The notes: generated by a model not told the origin, from the sequence alone. Numbered from the stretch's first letter, positions 1-8,155 are shown. The stretch is DNA of 64,000 nt from Pseudomonadota bacterium (GCA_021323675.1 JAJPKP010000040.1:81441-145440); one strand, 5' to 3'. Numbers and translations are program-made.

Positions 1-211
1 TCGTGCGGTCCAGCGCCTTCAGGTAGCGTTGCTTGGTCCAGGTCTCCTTGGTCCTCATCTTGAGCCATCCGAGTTTGACCGCATCAGGCTTATTCCCCAT
101 CTCGCCGGTCGAGACCTCGATGACGGCGCGTTCCTCGGCACTCAAGGTGGCAAGCACTTCGCGTTTGAGGCTTTGCAGAAATCCGGCTTTGAGATCGATT
201 TCAACTTTCAT
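1..211 (-). CDS. Hypothetical protein, partial (C-terminus beyond window)
   Basis: The minus strand stays open from an ATG at 211 to the left edge of the window, giving the first 70 residues of a longer protein that begins MKVEIDLKAGF. The visible part is hydrophilic, rich in Lys, Glu and Leu, with no signal peptide or membrane segment. I do not recognise a family. The ATG is preceded only by a weak purine-rich stretch, so the start is tentative. It lies divergently from the crotonase at 309, with about 100 bases between them. Confidence 0.45.
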   Translation of the reverse strand, partial: MKVEIDLKAGFLQSLKREVLATLSAEERAVIEVSTGEMGNKPDAVKLGWLKMRTKETWTKQRYLKALDRT

Positions 212-308
212 GATGTTTCTGTTTCGAGCCTAGATCGGCGCGCCGCGCATCTCAACTTCCTTGACATCCGCTAGCCGGAAGATTACTCGGCGCGTCAGGA
301 GAATGACG

Positions 309-1151
309 ATGCAATATTTCAGAGTCGAACAACGGGGCCCGGTTCAAACCTGGACGATGCACAACCCGCCCATGAACTACATGACCGGTCCCATGACGCA
401 GGAGCTTACGCAGCTTATCGGCCAGGCGGAGTCCGACGAGAACACCCGCGTTCTGATCCTGACCGGCGGTATCGAGGGCAAGTTCATCACTCATTACAGC
501 GTGGACGAGCTCGCGCAGGCAGCGGCCGACCCGGCCGAATGCGCGCGGACGTTTCCCGTCCTCGAAGAAGGGTTCCATCGGATGCTCCATCGGCTGATGA
601 TCATGCCGAAGGCGGTGATTGCGGCGATCAACGGCGACTGCATGGGAGGAGGATACGAACTCGCGCTGGCATGCGATTTTCGCCTTGCGGCGGATGGTCC
701 GTTCCAGGTCGGCCTGCCGGAAGCGGTGCTTGGAATTCTTCCGGGCGGCGGAGGAACGCAGCGATTGCCGAGACTAATCGGCCGGGGGCGGGCGCTTGAA
801 GTCATGCTCTTTGGCAACGTTTACAGTCCGCGCGAAGCGGAGCGGATGGGGATGGTGAATCGGGTAATCGCTCCGGCCTCGTTGATGTCGTTCGCGATGG
901 AATGGGCGGAGACGCTGGCGAAGCGCCCGCCGCGTTCCATCGCCGCCATCAAGCGCGCGGTTTACCTCGGCGCCGATCGCGATCTGGAATCGGCGCTCTA
1001 TATCGAACGATGCGAGATGCGCGACGTGATGTGCACCGAGGACGCGCGCACCATCATGAACGCCTACAACGCCGCGGTGGCGAAGGACCCGATGGCGGCG
1101 CGGACGGATTTCCTGCAGGGCATCGGAGTGCCTGAGGCGAAAGGGCGCTAG
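309..1151 (+). CDS. Enoyl-CoA hydratase/isomerase family protein (crotonase fold)
   Basis: This 280-residue protein belongs to the crotonase superfamily, which acts on acyl-CoA thioesters in fatty-acid or aromatic-acid breakdown in the cytoplasm. The second oxyanion-hole and catalytic block reads GDCMGGGYELALACDF, with Glu117 at the position of the first hydratase glutamate. The block GLPEAVLGILPGGGGTQRL carries Glu138 at the second, so hydratase chemistry is plausible. Both catalytic acids are lacking in the other crotonase of this window (40597). The start at ATG 309 is chosen because AGGAG at 297-301 sits 7 bases upstream; an in-frame TTG at 261 and an ATG at 303 fit less well. A TTGACA hexamer at 261-266 with TACTCG at 284-289 could be its promoter, but the -10 is poor. 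The physiological substrate cannot be read from the sequence. Confidence 0.88.
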   Translation: MQYFRVEQRGPVQTWTMHNPPMNYMTGPMTQELTQLIGQAESDENTRVLILTGGIEGKFITHYSVDELAQAAADPAECARTFPVLEEGFHRMLHRLMIMPKAVIAAINGDCMGGGYELALACDFRLAADGPFQVGLPEAVLGILPGGGGTQRLPRLIGRGRALEVMLFGNVYSPREAERMGMVNRVIAPASLMSFAMEWAETLAKRPPRSIAAIKRAVYLGADRDLESALYIERCEMRDVMCTEDARTIMNAYNAAVAKDPMAARTDFLQGIGVPEAKGR

Positions 1152-1185
1152 CCGGCGGCCGGATTGTACAGTCTGATCGGACTAT

Positions 1186-1339
1186 GCCCGGACGAGGTTC
1201 CAATAGTTGCGTAAACTCCAAGGGTGTGTTAACCCACACAAGGTTAGCGGCGAGTAGCCGCTTGGGGTTGCCGATGGTCATGTGTGCCAAACGGTTGCCT
1301 GCCGGGCGAAGGTAAAGAGGGGCCTTCGCCCGCTCTTTT
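1186..1339 (+). ncRNA. Candidate structured RNA of unknown class
   Basis: The stretch between the crotonase and the next gene folds well on paper and codes for nothing convincing. GCCCGG at 1186-1191 can pair with CCGGGC at 1302-1307 to close the element. Inside, ACTCCAAG (1215-1222) pairs with CTTGGGGT (1261-1268) around two small hairpins, GTGTG/CACAC (1224-1228 with 1235-1239) and GCGGC/GCCGC (1247-1251 with 1257-1261), a three-way-junction arrangement. The closing 3' strand overlaps the 5' arm of a terminator hairpin (1304-1331), so the two folds exclude each other. No gene follows closely on this strand, so a free-standing RNA is as likely as a riboswitch. I do not recognise a 6S, SRP, tmRNA or known riboswitch core. 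Confidence 0.35.
1304..1339 (+). terminator. Probable rho-independent terminator
   Basis: GGGCGAAGG at 1304-1312 and CCTTCGCCC at 1323-1331 form a perfect 9-bp stem with a 10-base loop, followed by GCTCTTTT, a short T-rich run. A second stem, AAAGAG (1314-1319) with CTCTTT (1333-1338), is an alternative. It could end either the crotonase transcript or the candidate RNA. Confidence 0.55.
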
Positions 1340-1432
1340 CGGGGTCATCTCAAATCGGGTTCGGGAAACGATCCGCGCGCGGGAACCGCCGCCCCGGCCC
1401 GCGTTCGTTTCCAATAAAGGGAAAGGTGACGG

Positions 1433-1906
1433 CTACCCTTGAGAAGGGTCAGGAAGCTTGGGTTTGTGGCATCCGCTGCCTACCGCGCAGTTCAAGCCGG
1501 CCCCGATGTAGATGAAGGCCGCGCGAATCGGGAAGAATGCGTAGTTGAGCGGAGTGTCGATCGGGTCGAAGGCCCGGTCGGGATGCTGTTGGACGCTGGC
1601 CTCCGCCTCCGCCTGAGTTTTCTCAGCCGGTTCGATCTGTTGAATCGAGGCCACGCGGTCGTTCGGGCCGAAAATCGCCACTTTGCCTGAATCAAGCCAC
1701 ACATAACGGAGAACGGTGGCACCTGAATGATTCGGATCAGGGATCGAGTCCTTGAGGTCTGGCGTCCCCATGGATTGAACGGCCTGATCCGGCGTCATCC
1801 CCGGAGCCAGGGTGGCGCTGCTGGTGGCGGAACACGCAGCCAGCGCGAATGCCATCGTCCAGGCGAGAATTTTCGCAAGCAAGCGGCGTGCGGCCATTCG
1901 ATTCAT
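1433..1906 (-). CDS. Small lipoprotein with BamE/SmpA-like region
   Basis: The 157-residue product begins with a basic n-region and hydrophobic stretch ending in the lipobox LAAC (Cys25), so it should be a lipid-anchored envelope protein. The part after Cys25 contains a LAPGMTPDQAVQSMGTP segment and a following YVWLDSGKVAIF beta-hairpin, the pattern of the small SmpA/OmlA/BamE-type domain. The C-terminus holds two further cysteines (CAVGSGC). The start ATG at 1906 is preceded by GGGAG four bases away; a longer frame extends upstream but has no lipoprotein signal at its N-terminus. It is divergent from the gene at 1973. Family membership is a weak-motif assignment. Confidence 0.7.
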   Translation of the reverse strand: MNRMAARRLLAKILAWTMAFALAACSATSSATLAPGMTPDQAVQSMGTPDLKDSIPDPNHSGATVLRYVWLDSGKVAIFGPNDRVASIQQIEPAEKTQAEAEASVQQHPDRAFDPIDTPLNYAFFPIRAAFIYIGAGLNCAVGSGCHKPKLPDPSQG

Positions 1907-1972
1907 TTTCTCCCTGCGCTTTCGCTTTTGACGTAACATACCTGCTTGACGGCGGCAATCGTGCCCGTCCGT

Positions 1973-2314
1973 ATGATGTCTCGGCACGGCGACAAGCTCT
2001 TCGTTTACGGCGCTCTGCTCGACTCCGCCAAGCGTGCGCGGCTGCTCGGCCGTATCGTCAAGGCGGAGCCGGCGCGTCTGAAAGGGTACGAGCGGAGGCG
2101 GCGCCGCTACTTTTATCTGGCGCCTCGCGACGGTTCGCATGTCGATGGCGAAGTCCTTCATGGCCTCGGAGACGCTGACTTCTGCATCCTTGATGAATAC
2201 GAAGAGGTGCCGCTGCTGTATTCGCGAGCACGTGCGACCGCGGTCAGCGCGCGCGGAAAAAGGATCGAGTGCTGGGTTTACCTGCCTGCCGGATGGGAAA
2301 AGGAATCCGGCTGA
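1973..2314 (+). CDS. Gamma-glutamylcyclotransferase-like (AIG2 family) protein
   Basis: The 113-residue protein has the short GGCT/AIG2 fold signature: KLFVYGALL near the N-terminus, the GEVLHGL strand and LDEYEEV, whose glutamate matches the catalytic acid region of the family. Relatives cyclise gamma-glutamyl amines or peptides in the cytoplasm, but many bacterial members have no assigned substrate. The start is uncertain: ATG at 1973 or 1976 places the fold at the usual distance, while TTG 1946 and GTG 1961 are in frame upstream and none has a clear ribosome-binding site. It lies divergent from the lipoprotein at 1906 and converges on the response regulator at 2327. Confidence 0.7.
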   Translation: MMSRHGDKLFVYGALLDSAKRARLLGRIVKAEPARLKGYERRRRRYFYLAPRDGSHVDGEVLHGLGDADFCILDEYEEVPLLYSRARATAVSARGKRIECWVYLPAGWEKESG

Positions 2315-2326
2315 AAGATCATTCGG

Positions 2327-3745
2327 CTATTTCGCCTCGACTGGCGGAGCGGGTTTGGATTCGGGACGCTTGAGGCCGAACTTGTCGAGCCGGTATTGCA
2401 GCGTCCGATAGCTCATCCCGAGCATCTTGGAGGCTTTTGCGATGACCCAGTCGCTCTTTTCCATCGCTTGAAGAATAAGGTCACGTTCGAAGGTCTCGAA
2501 GTTCATGCCTTCGCTGGGGATTTCGAACTTATCGCCGCGCGGCCGCTCGCCGCCCTTGCCGGGCGTTTTGCGAGAGAGCACCTCTTGCGGAAGGTCGCGC
2601 GGCGTTATCTTGTCGCCCTCGCAGAGCAGGATTGCGCGCTCGACCGCGGATTCGAGCTGTCGCACGTTGCCCGGCCACGAGTAATCGAGCAGCACTTCCA
2701 TCGCTTCGCGGCTGATTTCCTTGACCCGGCCCTCGGCCAGATGGCCGAACTTCGCAAGCGCGTGGTTGGCGAGCAGGGGAATATCGCCGCGCCGGTCCCG
2801 GAGCGGCGGCACGGTGATGGTGACGACATTGACGCGGTAATAGAGGTCTTCGCGAAAACGCTCTTCGGCGACTTCTTCGGCGAGGTTCTTGTTGGTTGCC
2901 GTTACCAGCCGCACATCGACGCGAAATGACTCGTTTCCGCCGACCCGGCGAATCTCCTTTTCCTGCAGCACGCGCAGAATCTTGGCTTGGAGTCCCTGCG
3001 GAAGGTCGGCAATCTCGTCCAAAAACAGGGTCGAGCCGTTGGCGGCCTCGAACAGACCGATCTTTCGCTCGGTTGCGCCCGTGAACGCACCGCGTTCATG
3101 CCCGAAAAGCTCGTTCTCGATGAGATTGTCCGGAATTGCGGAGCAGTTTATCGCGATGAAGGGGCGCGCGGCGCGCGGCGAGTAGCGATGGATCGCGCGG
3201 GCGACCAACTCCTTGCCGGTGCCGCTCTCGCCCTGAATCAGCACGGTGCTGTTCGAGGGCGCGACCTTGCGCACCATCCGGATTACTTCCTGGATTGCCG
3301 GATCCTGGCCGATGATGCCTTCGAGCTCGAATTTTCCTTCCAGCCGGCGCTTCAGCAACTGGTTTTCCTGCTGCAGGTTTGAGAGCTCGGCGGCCTTGGC
3401 CACCGTCATCACCAGCGCTTCGCGGTCGGTCGGCTTGGTGAGGTAGTAGAAGGCGCCGTTTTTCATCGCTTGAACCGCGCTCTCGATCGTTCCGTGGGCG
3501 GTCAGGATAACGACCTGGCAGGAAGGGTAGGTGGCGCGAACGCGCGCCAGCACTTCCTCGCCCGACATCCCGGGCATCATCAGGTCGGTCAGCACCACGT
3601 CGAAGCGGCTCAGTCCGAGAAGTTCCATCGCGCGCTTGCCGGTCGCGGCTTCCTCGACCGAAAAGCCTTCCTCGCGCAAGGTTTCGCTGGTGATTTGACG
3701 TTCGAGGTCGTTGTCTTCAACGACCAGTACCGATGCCTGACTCAT
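2327..3745 (-). CDS. NtrC-family sigma-54-dependent response regulator
   Basis: A 472-residue three-domain activator. The receiver domain (about 5-120) has Asp10/Asp11-type acidic residues in VVEDN, phospho-acceptor Asp54 in LTDLMMPG, Thr82 and Lys104 in LTKP. The AAA+ domain (about 140-380) has Walker A GESGTGKE, the sigma-54 contact loop GAFTGA and Walker B TLFLDEIADL. The C-terminus holds a Fis-type helix-turn-helix (AKASKMLGMSYRTLQYRL). It therefore should activate sigma-54 promoters when phosphorylated. Its ATG overlaps the stop of the histidine kinase gene by four bases (3742-3745), so the two are translated together and form a cognate pair. The signal and the targets are unknown. Confidence 0.95.
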   Translation of the reverse strand: MSQASVLVVEDNDLERQITSETLREEGFSVEEAATGKRAMELLGLSRFDVVLTDLMMPGMSGEEVLARVRATYPSCQVVILTAHGTIESAVQAMKNGAFYYLTKPTDREALVMTVAKAAELSNLQQENQLLKRRLEGKFELEGIIGQDPAIQEVIRMVRKVAPSNSTVLIQGESGTGKELVARAIHRYSPRAARPFIAINCSAIPDNLIENELFGHERGAFTGATERKIGLFEAANGSTLFLDEIADLPQGLQAKILRVLQEKEIRRVGGNESFRVDVRLVTATNKNLAEEVAEERFREDLYYRVNVVTITVPPLRDRRGDIPLLANHALAKFGHLAEGRVKEISREAMEVLLDYSWPGNVRQLESAVERAILLCEGDKITPRDLPQEVLSRKTPGKGGERPRGDKFEIPSEGMNFETFERDLILQAMEKSDWVIAKASKMLGMSYRTLQYRLDKFGLKRPESKPAPPVEAK

Positions 3746-5214
3746 GCGCGCTTATCCGTTCCGCTCTGGGGAAAGGTGAATCGAACCGTGGTTCCGGGAC
3801 CGGGTTCGTTCGGACCGATTTCAATGGTACCACCATGCTTTTCGACAATCGCCTTGGAAAGAAACAGGCCAAGTCCGATGCCCTCGCGCTTGGTAGTGAA
3901 AAAAGGCTCGAAGATGTGAGCCGCCGCGTCGGGGTCGATTCCCGCGCCGGTATCGGTGAATTTGATCACCAACTGATCATCCTCACGCCCGAAAGTTATC
4001 CGCATAGTACCGCCATCCGGCATCGCCTGCACCGCATTGGCTACCACATTCATGAAGCAGGTGCGCACTTTTTCAGCATCCACATTCAGCACCGTGGGAA
4101 CGCTGTCGGCGTCCTCGATTACCTCGATTCCCTGGCTCTTCATCTTGGACTCGGAGATGGCGAGCACACCGTCGACCAGTTGCTTGACGTCGGTTGAAGC
4201 CGGGTGGATCTCGATGGGCTTGCCGTAATGAAGAAAGCTCTGCACCAACTCGCTCAGGCGTCGGACTTCATCCTTCATCAACAGGACCTGGCGCACGAAG
4301 TTTTCCGAATCGCTGCTGAGCTGGCGCGCGTAGCGCGTCCGGAGCTGGTCGAGCGCCAGGCTGATGAAGTTCAGCGGGTTCTTGATTTCGTGCGCCAGTC
4401 CGCCGGCGAGCTGGCCCAGCGCGGTGAACCGCTCGAGCCGGTTCAATTCCTGTTCGCGTTCGCGCACCCGCCTTAATTGCGCGACCATCTCGTTGAAGCT
4501 TCGGGTGAGAAGGCCGATCTCGTCGCGGCGATGGGCTTCCGGCACGGGTTCGAGTCCGCGTGCGGCAATATTTTGCGCCGCATCCGCGACCGAATGAATC
4601 GGTTTCACGTAGCGGTCGGCCAGGATGTAGGCGAAGATCAGACCGATCGTGAAGATGACGAACGCGGCGGCGATCTGATGAATCCAGTTGACCACCAGCG
4701 GCTGAGCCGAATCCGCAAAATTCGCCACCACTTGCACGTACCCCAGGAGATGGTCCTCGACCTCGATCGGAATCAGGTAGACGGTTGCTTCGCCGGCGCC
4801 CGGACCGAGCCTGGCGGCCGGAATCGTCAGGATGTCCGCGCCCTGCTTGAGTTCCTGAGCGACGATCTTGTCCTCGGAGTGGGGCACGAGCGCTCCGCCA
4901 ATAAGTTGAGGGTTGGAGCTGTTGATAATGAGTTTCTGCGACGAAGCGATCGAGACCTCAAGCCCCTGGCTGTTGAGGCTGCGCACGTAGTTCTGCAGGC
5001 GGTCCCGGTCGGTATTGCTTACCGACGTCAGTTCCTGGACGCCGATATGAATGGCGCGGGCGAGGTTTTTTACCTGTTCCTGGGTGGTCTGCACGATCGC
5101 GGCCTGGGTTCCGAGACTGACCCACACCTCCGCGCCCAGGGTAAGGGCGAGCAGCAGCACCATCAGCAGGATTAGCTTCGCCTTGAGATTAAGAGCCGGG
5201 AAATTGACTTGCAT
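3742..5214 (-). CDS. Membrane sensor histidine kinase
   Basis: A 490-residue kinase with TM1 at about 11-30, a periplasmic sensor of roughly 145 residues, TM2 at about 178-199, HAMP at about 200-252, and a HisKA region with H275 in LAGGLAHEIKNPL. The catalytic ATPase domain shows the N box (VANAVQAM), G1 (DTGAGIDPD) and G2 (GIGLGLFLSKAIVEKHGG). This is the NtrB/AtoS-like class that usually partners sigma-54 regulators, and the gene directly precedes one with a four-base overlap. The start at ATG 5214 is taken because the longer frame adds 38 residues without similarity to a sensor; no strong Shine-Dalgarno sequence is visible. The sensed ligand is not evident. Confidence 0.93.
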   Translation of the reverse strand: MQVNFPALNLKAKLILLMVLLLALTLGAEVWVSLGTQAAIVQTTQEQVKNLARAIHIGVQELTSVSNTDRDRLQNYVRSLNSQGLEVSIASSQKLIINSSNPQLIGGALVPHSEDKIVAQELKQGADILTIPAARLGPGAGEATVYLIPIEVEDHLLGYVQVVANFADSAQPLVVNWIHQIAAAFVIFTIGLIFAYILADRYVKPIHSVADAAQNIAARGLEPVPEAHRRDEIGLLTRSFNEMVAQLRRVREREQELNRLERFTALGQLAGGLAHEIKNPLNFISLALDQLRTRYARQLSSDSENFVRQVLLMKDEVRRLSELVQSFLHYGKPIEIHPASTDVKQLVDGVLAISESKMKSQGIEVIEDADSVPTVLNVDAEKVRTCFMNVVANAVQAMPDGGTMRITFGREDDQLVIKFTDTGAGIDPDAAAHIFEPFFTTKREGIGLGLFLSKAIVEKHGGTIEIGPNEPGPGTTVRFTFPQSGTDKRA

Positions 5215-5281
5215 CAAGTGTAAGCGGCGGCTCAGTGCCGCCGAGTATTCGCGCGCGCGATGGTTCGTTTGCGGAGCGCGT

Positions 5282-5887
5282 TCATGTCCTGGTCGTGTTG
5301 GTTCTCGTAAAGAAAAGCCGCATTCCATAAATCGCGAGCGAGAGAACCGCGACTATCCAGATCAGATGCTCGAACCCACCCAGGAAGCGGATCACGGATT
5401 CAAGCTCTCCTCCAAACAGATACCCCAGCGACACAACAATCGGAACCGAAATGACGGCGCCCAGCAGGTCGTAGAAGAAAAACCGCGCCGGAGTCACCCC
5501 GAACGACCCGGCAGTCAGGTAGATCAGGGCTCGAAGTCCGGCCAGAAAACGAGCGTAGAAGATGGCGCGATGGCCGTATCGATGCATGAAGCGGCGGATG
5601 CGATTTATCTGGAGTTGCGAGCCGGGACGGGTCAGACCGAAGTAGCGCACCAGCCCGGTGCCGAAGTGGCGTCCCAGGAAGAACAGGGAATTGTCCCCTG
5701 CGACCACGCCGACGAGCGAAACTGCCAGGGTTATCGGGTAGCGGGTGATGCCGCGATGGACCAGGAAGCCGCCCGCCAGCAAAGCTATATCTTCCGGCAT
5801 CGGAAGCCCGAGCCCGCATAGCAGAAGCACCACGAACAGGCCCGCGTAGGTGAAGTGTTCGATGTACGCGGAGACGATCGAAAGCAA
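5282..5887 (-). CDS. DedA family membrane protein
   Basis: A 201-residue polytopic inner-membrane protein of the DedA/VTT family, whose members act as lipid scramblases or transporters and affect membrane potential and undecaprenyl-phosphate recycling. Visible signatures are GLPMPEDIALLAGG near residue 30 and the YARFLAGLRALIYLTAGSFG block with its essential arginine. The gene starts with TTG at 5887, supported by GGAG eight bases upstream inside the end of the preceding gene; no in-frame ATG exists at a sensible position. It follows the PCYCGC-motif gene by three bases and precedes the histidine kinase by 67, so all four genes could share one transcript. Confidence 0.9.
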   Translation of the reverse strand: MLSIVSAYIEHFTYAGLFVVLLLCGLGLPMPEDIALLAGGFLVHRGITRYPITLAVSLVGVVAGDNSLFFLGRHFGTGLVRYFGLTRPGSQLQINRIRRFMHRYGHRAIFYARFLAGLRALIYLTAGSFGVTPARFFFYDLLGAVISVPIVVSLGYLFGGELESVIRFLGGFEHLIWIVAVLSLAIYGMRLFFTRTNTTRT

Positions 5888-5890
5888 GCT

Positions 5891-6334
5891 TCAGTCTCCG
5901 CCGCCAAATCTTGCTCGCAACGAATCCCGAATCTGTTCGATCGGCATTCCCTGTTTCGCCAGCACTTGCGCTTCGCGTGCTTCGCCCACGCAGATCGCGC
6001 AGGTACTGCCGTGCTTGTCGCGAAAGCAGTCGAGCAGACTCTTGTGTCCTTCGGTCTTGTCGCATCCGCAATAGCAATGAAGTTGGGCAAGCAACGCCGG
6101 GTCCTGCTCGGCGACGGCGTAAGCCTCGCGCACTTCTCCTTTAAACAGCTTCGGGTCGAGGGTGAGGCGCGCGCCGCCTGCGCCGTCCGCCGGGCAACAT
6201 TCGCTCCCGCGTCCGTTCGCGACGCTGGCCACAGTGCCGGCCGGATCAGAAATTCCCTTGCCGAACCATGCGTATGCCCCGGCCGCCATCAGGACGAGCG
6301 CGGCGATAACCGCCATCGTGCTTTTCGTAGTCAT
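5891..6334 (-). CDS. PCYCGC-motif exported protein
   Basis: The 147-residue product has an N-terminal hydrophobic segment (about 7-23), an uncleaved anchor or signal peptide, and a cysteine-rich domain with LHCYCGCD, HKSLLDCF, HGSTCAIC and a C-terminal helix GMPIEQIRDSL. This is the arrangement of the PCYCGC domain family (first Pro is His here). Function in the family is not established; the eight or so cysteines suggest metal binding or redox function outside the cytoplasm. It also carries an ECCPAD cysteine pair closer to the membrane. The downstream DedA gene is essentially fused to it in one operon. Confidence 0.8.
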   Translation of the reverse strand: MTTKSTMAVIAALVLMAAGAYAWFGKGISDPAGTVASVANGRGSECCPADGAGGARLTLDPKLFKGEVREAYAVAEQDPALLAQLHCYCGCDKTEGHKSLLDCFRDKHGSTCAICVGEAREAQVLAKQGMPIEQIRDSLRARFGGGD

Positions 6335-6354
6335 CCGGTAAACCTAGTAACGCA

Positions 6355-7038
6355 TTATAGCATTTCAATCATCTGGAGCGTCTGTCGGGCAAAGCTATAA
6401 AGCGCGGCCGGGCGATGGGCTCCGCGGCGGGTTTCCTTGAGCGGTCGCAAGAGGCCCATCGCCAGGATTCTTCGCCGGAAATTGCGCCGGTCGATCGGGC
6501 GGGCGAGAATCTGCGAATACAACTCCTCGAACTCCGCGAAGGTGAAGATCGGCGGCAGCAGTGCGAACGCGATATTGCTGTATTCCAGCTTGGACTTGAG
6601 CCGCTTGAGGGCGTATTTGGCCATCACGGCATGGTCATACGCGAGCGGCGGCAGAGCGGAAAGCTCGAACCATCCGCCGGCAGCGTATTTTGGCGAAGGG
6701 CCGCTGACCCGCCCCGGGTCGGGAATCAGCGCCATGTAGGCCACGGACACGACGTGAGCATCGGGATCGCGCGAGGGATCTCCGAAAGTGAAGAGTTGCT
6801 CGAGGTAGGCGTCGGTAAGACCGGTCGATATCTTCAGTTCCCGGCGGACCGCGTCGTCGAGCATCTCGCCGCGGCGCACCAGGCCGCCCGGGAAGGCCCA
6901 CTTTCCATTGGCGGGGCCTCGGGAGAGCTGGACAAGGTAGGTTTTCAGCCGGCGTTCCTGGAATGCGAACAGGACGGTGTCGACGGCTACCCTGGGGCGT
7001 TCAAAACGGTCGGCCGACTCTGTTGGGCCGGCGGGCAA
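6355..7038 (-). CDS. nrtR: NrtR-type Nudix transcriptional regulator
   Basis: A protein of about 227 residues with an N-terminal Nudix domain (from RPRVAVDTVLF) and a C-terminal winged helix (FAEFEELYSQIL through IDRRNFRRRILAMGLL). This is the layout of NrtR, the ADP-ribose-responsive repressor of NAD synthesis genes. The Nudix box reads GLVRRGEMLDDAVRRELKIS, so the metal-binding EE pair of active hydrolases is replaced by Ile-Ser; loss of hydrolysis fits a sensor role. It lies 20 bases downstream of nadA in the same direction, and a palindrome overlaps the nadA start region (8145-8155). The start is poorly defined: TTG 7038 is the first plausible codon after nadA but lacks a good Shine-Dalgarno sequence; the frame continues upstream into nadA. 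Confidence 0.8.
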   Translation of the reverse strand: MPAGPTESADRFERPRVAVDTVLFAFQERRLKTYLVQLSRGPANGKWAFPGGLVRRGEMLDDAVRRELKISTGLTDAYLEQLFTFGDPSRDPDAHVVSVAYMALIPDPGRVSGPSPKYAAGGWFELSALPPLAYDHAVMAKYALKRLKSKLEYSNIAFALLPPIFTFAEFEELYSQILARPIDRRNFRRRILAMGLLRPLKETRRGAHRPAALYSFARQTLQMIEML

Positions 7039-7058
7039 AGCGGCAACCGCGGCTGAAT

Positions 7059-8072
7059 TCAGGCGCTCAACTCCAGCATCCGGTCCAGCGCTCGCCGCGC
7101 TCCGTCGCGTACGTCCTCGGGGAGCTCGATTTCGTAACGAAGGTTGCGCAGCGAGTCGAGCGTGCCGCTGAGCGTTATCATCTTCATGAACCGGCATAGT
7201 TTGCACGTCTTATAGAAGTGTTTCTCCGGTACCTCCATCAGAAGCCGGTCGGAAAGGCCGCACTCGGTCACGATCAGGAACTTGTCGGCCTCGCTCTCCC
7301 GCGCATAACGTACCATCGCGCTGGTCGAAAGCACCGCATCCGCCAGGGTGAGCACGTCCTTGCGGCACTCCGGATGGGCGATGACCTTGATGCCCGGAAT
7401 CGAGCTTTTCACCCTGTTTACTTCGGCGGGCGTTATTTGGTGATGAACGTAGCAGTTACCATCCCATGAAATTATTCGCTTGCTCGTCTGGCCCTGCACG
7501 TAGTTGGCGAGGTTCTGGTCGGGAAGGAACAGGATGTTCTCAGAGTCGATGGCGTTGACCACCTTAACCGCGTTGGCCGAGGTGCAGCAGGCGTCGGAGA
7601 GCGCCTTCACGTCAGCCGTGCAGTTTACATACGAGACGACTTTCAAGTCGGGGTAGATTTCCTTGAGCTCCGCCTTGCGATCGGCCAGGGCTTCGGCGGT
7701 TACCGCATCGGCAAGCGAGCATCCGGCACGCAGATCAGGAATAAGCACCATACGGCCGGGGTTCATGACCTTGGCGGTCTCGGCCATGAAATGGACTCCG
7801 CAAAATACGATGATTTCCGCGTCGCGGACTTCCTTTGCCTTGCGGGCCAGTTCGAGCGAATCGCCGATAAAATCGGCAACCTCGAATATCTCCGGCCGCT
7901 GATAGTTGTGCGCCAGGATGATTGCCTTGCGCTCGTCCTTCAGGCGCAGGATCTCGGCGATTTCCCGCGAGTATCGCTCGCAAGCTTCCATGCCGTAACC
8001 GACTTCGTCGAGTGGTGAGAGCTTCTGATACAGCGCCTCTGGAGAAACCGGGGAGAGTGCTGGTGCGTTCAC
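7059..8072 (-). CDS. nadA: Quinolinate synthase
   Basis: NadA condenses iminoaspartate with dihydroxyacetone phosphate to quinolinate in NAD biosynthesis, using a [4Fe-4S] cluster. The 337-residue protein has the family landmarks AIILAHNYQRPEI, FIGDSLELA, VFCGVHFMAETA (Cys91), DGNCYVHHQ (Cys207) and TCKLCRFMK (Cys290/293); Cys91, 207 and one of the last pair sit where the cluster ligands are expected. The GTG at 8072 is chosen over the upstream GTG at 8102 because GAGGA lies seven bases before it. A promoter at 8160-8188 and a palindrome just downstream precede the gene, and an NrtR-like regulator follows it, so repression by NAD status is likely. nadB and nadC are not in the window. Confidence 0.95.
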   Translation of the reverse strand: MNAPALSPVSPEALYQKLSPLDEVGYGMEACERYSREIAEILRLKDERKAIILAHNYQRPEIFEVADFIGDSLELARKAKEVRDAEIIVFCGVHFMAETAKVMNPGRMVLIPDLRAGCSLADAVTAEALADRKAELKEIYPDLKVVSYVNCTADVKALSDACCTSANAVKVVNAIDSENILFLPDQNLANYVQGQTSKRIISWDGNCYVHHQITPAEVNRVKSSIPGIKVIAHPECRKDVLTLADAVLSTSAMVRYARESEADKFLIVTECGLSDRLLMEVPEKHFYKTCKLCRFMKMITLSGTLDSLRNLRYEIELPEDVRDGARRALDRMLELSA

Positions 8073-8144
8073 GACTAAATCCTCATTATCATCCCGGCGC
8101 ACCGCAGGATCGCCCGCAAGCGGCTGCCTGGCCGGGTACTTTGC

Positions 8145-8155
8145 GTCAATTTGAC
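8145..8155 (-). promoter_or_regulatory. Palindrome, candidate NrtR operator
   Basis: GTCAA-T-TTGAC is an exact inverted repeat around one base. It lies a few bases downstream of the predicted nadA -10 element, where a bound repressor would block initiation. Assignment to the NrtR-type regulator at 6355 is by position only, as NrtR operators differ among lineages. Confidence 0.45.

Noticed and set aside
1151..1340. tRNA, 6S RNA, SRP RNA or known riboswitch in the intergenic region.
   Set aside because: No cloverleaf, no GGAA-tetraloop SRP core, and no conserved 6S or riboswitch motifs could be found by eye; it is left as an unclassified candidate.
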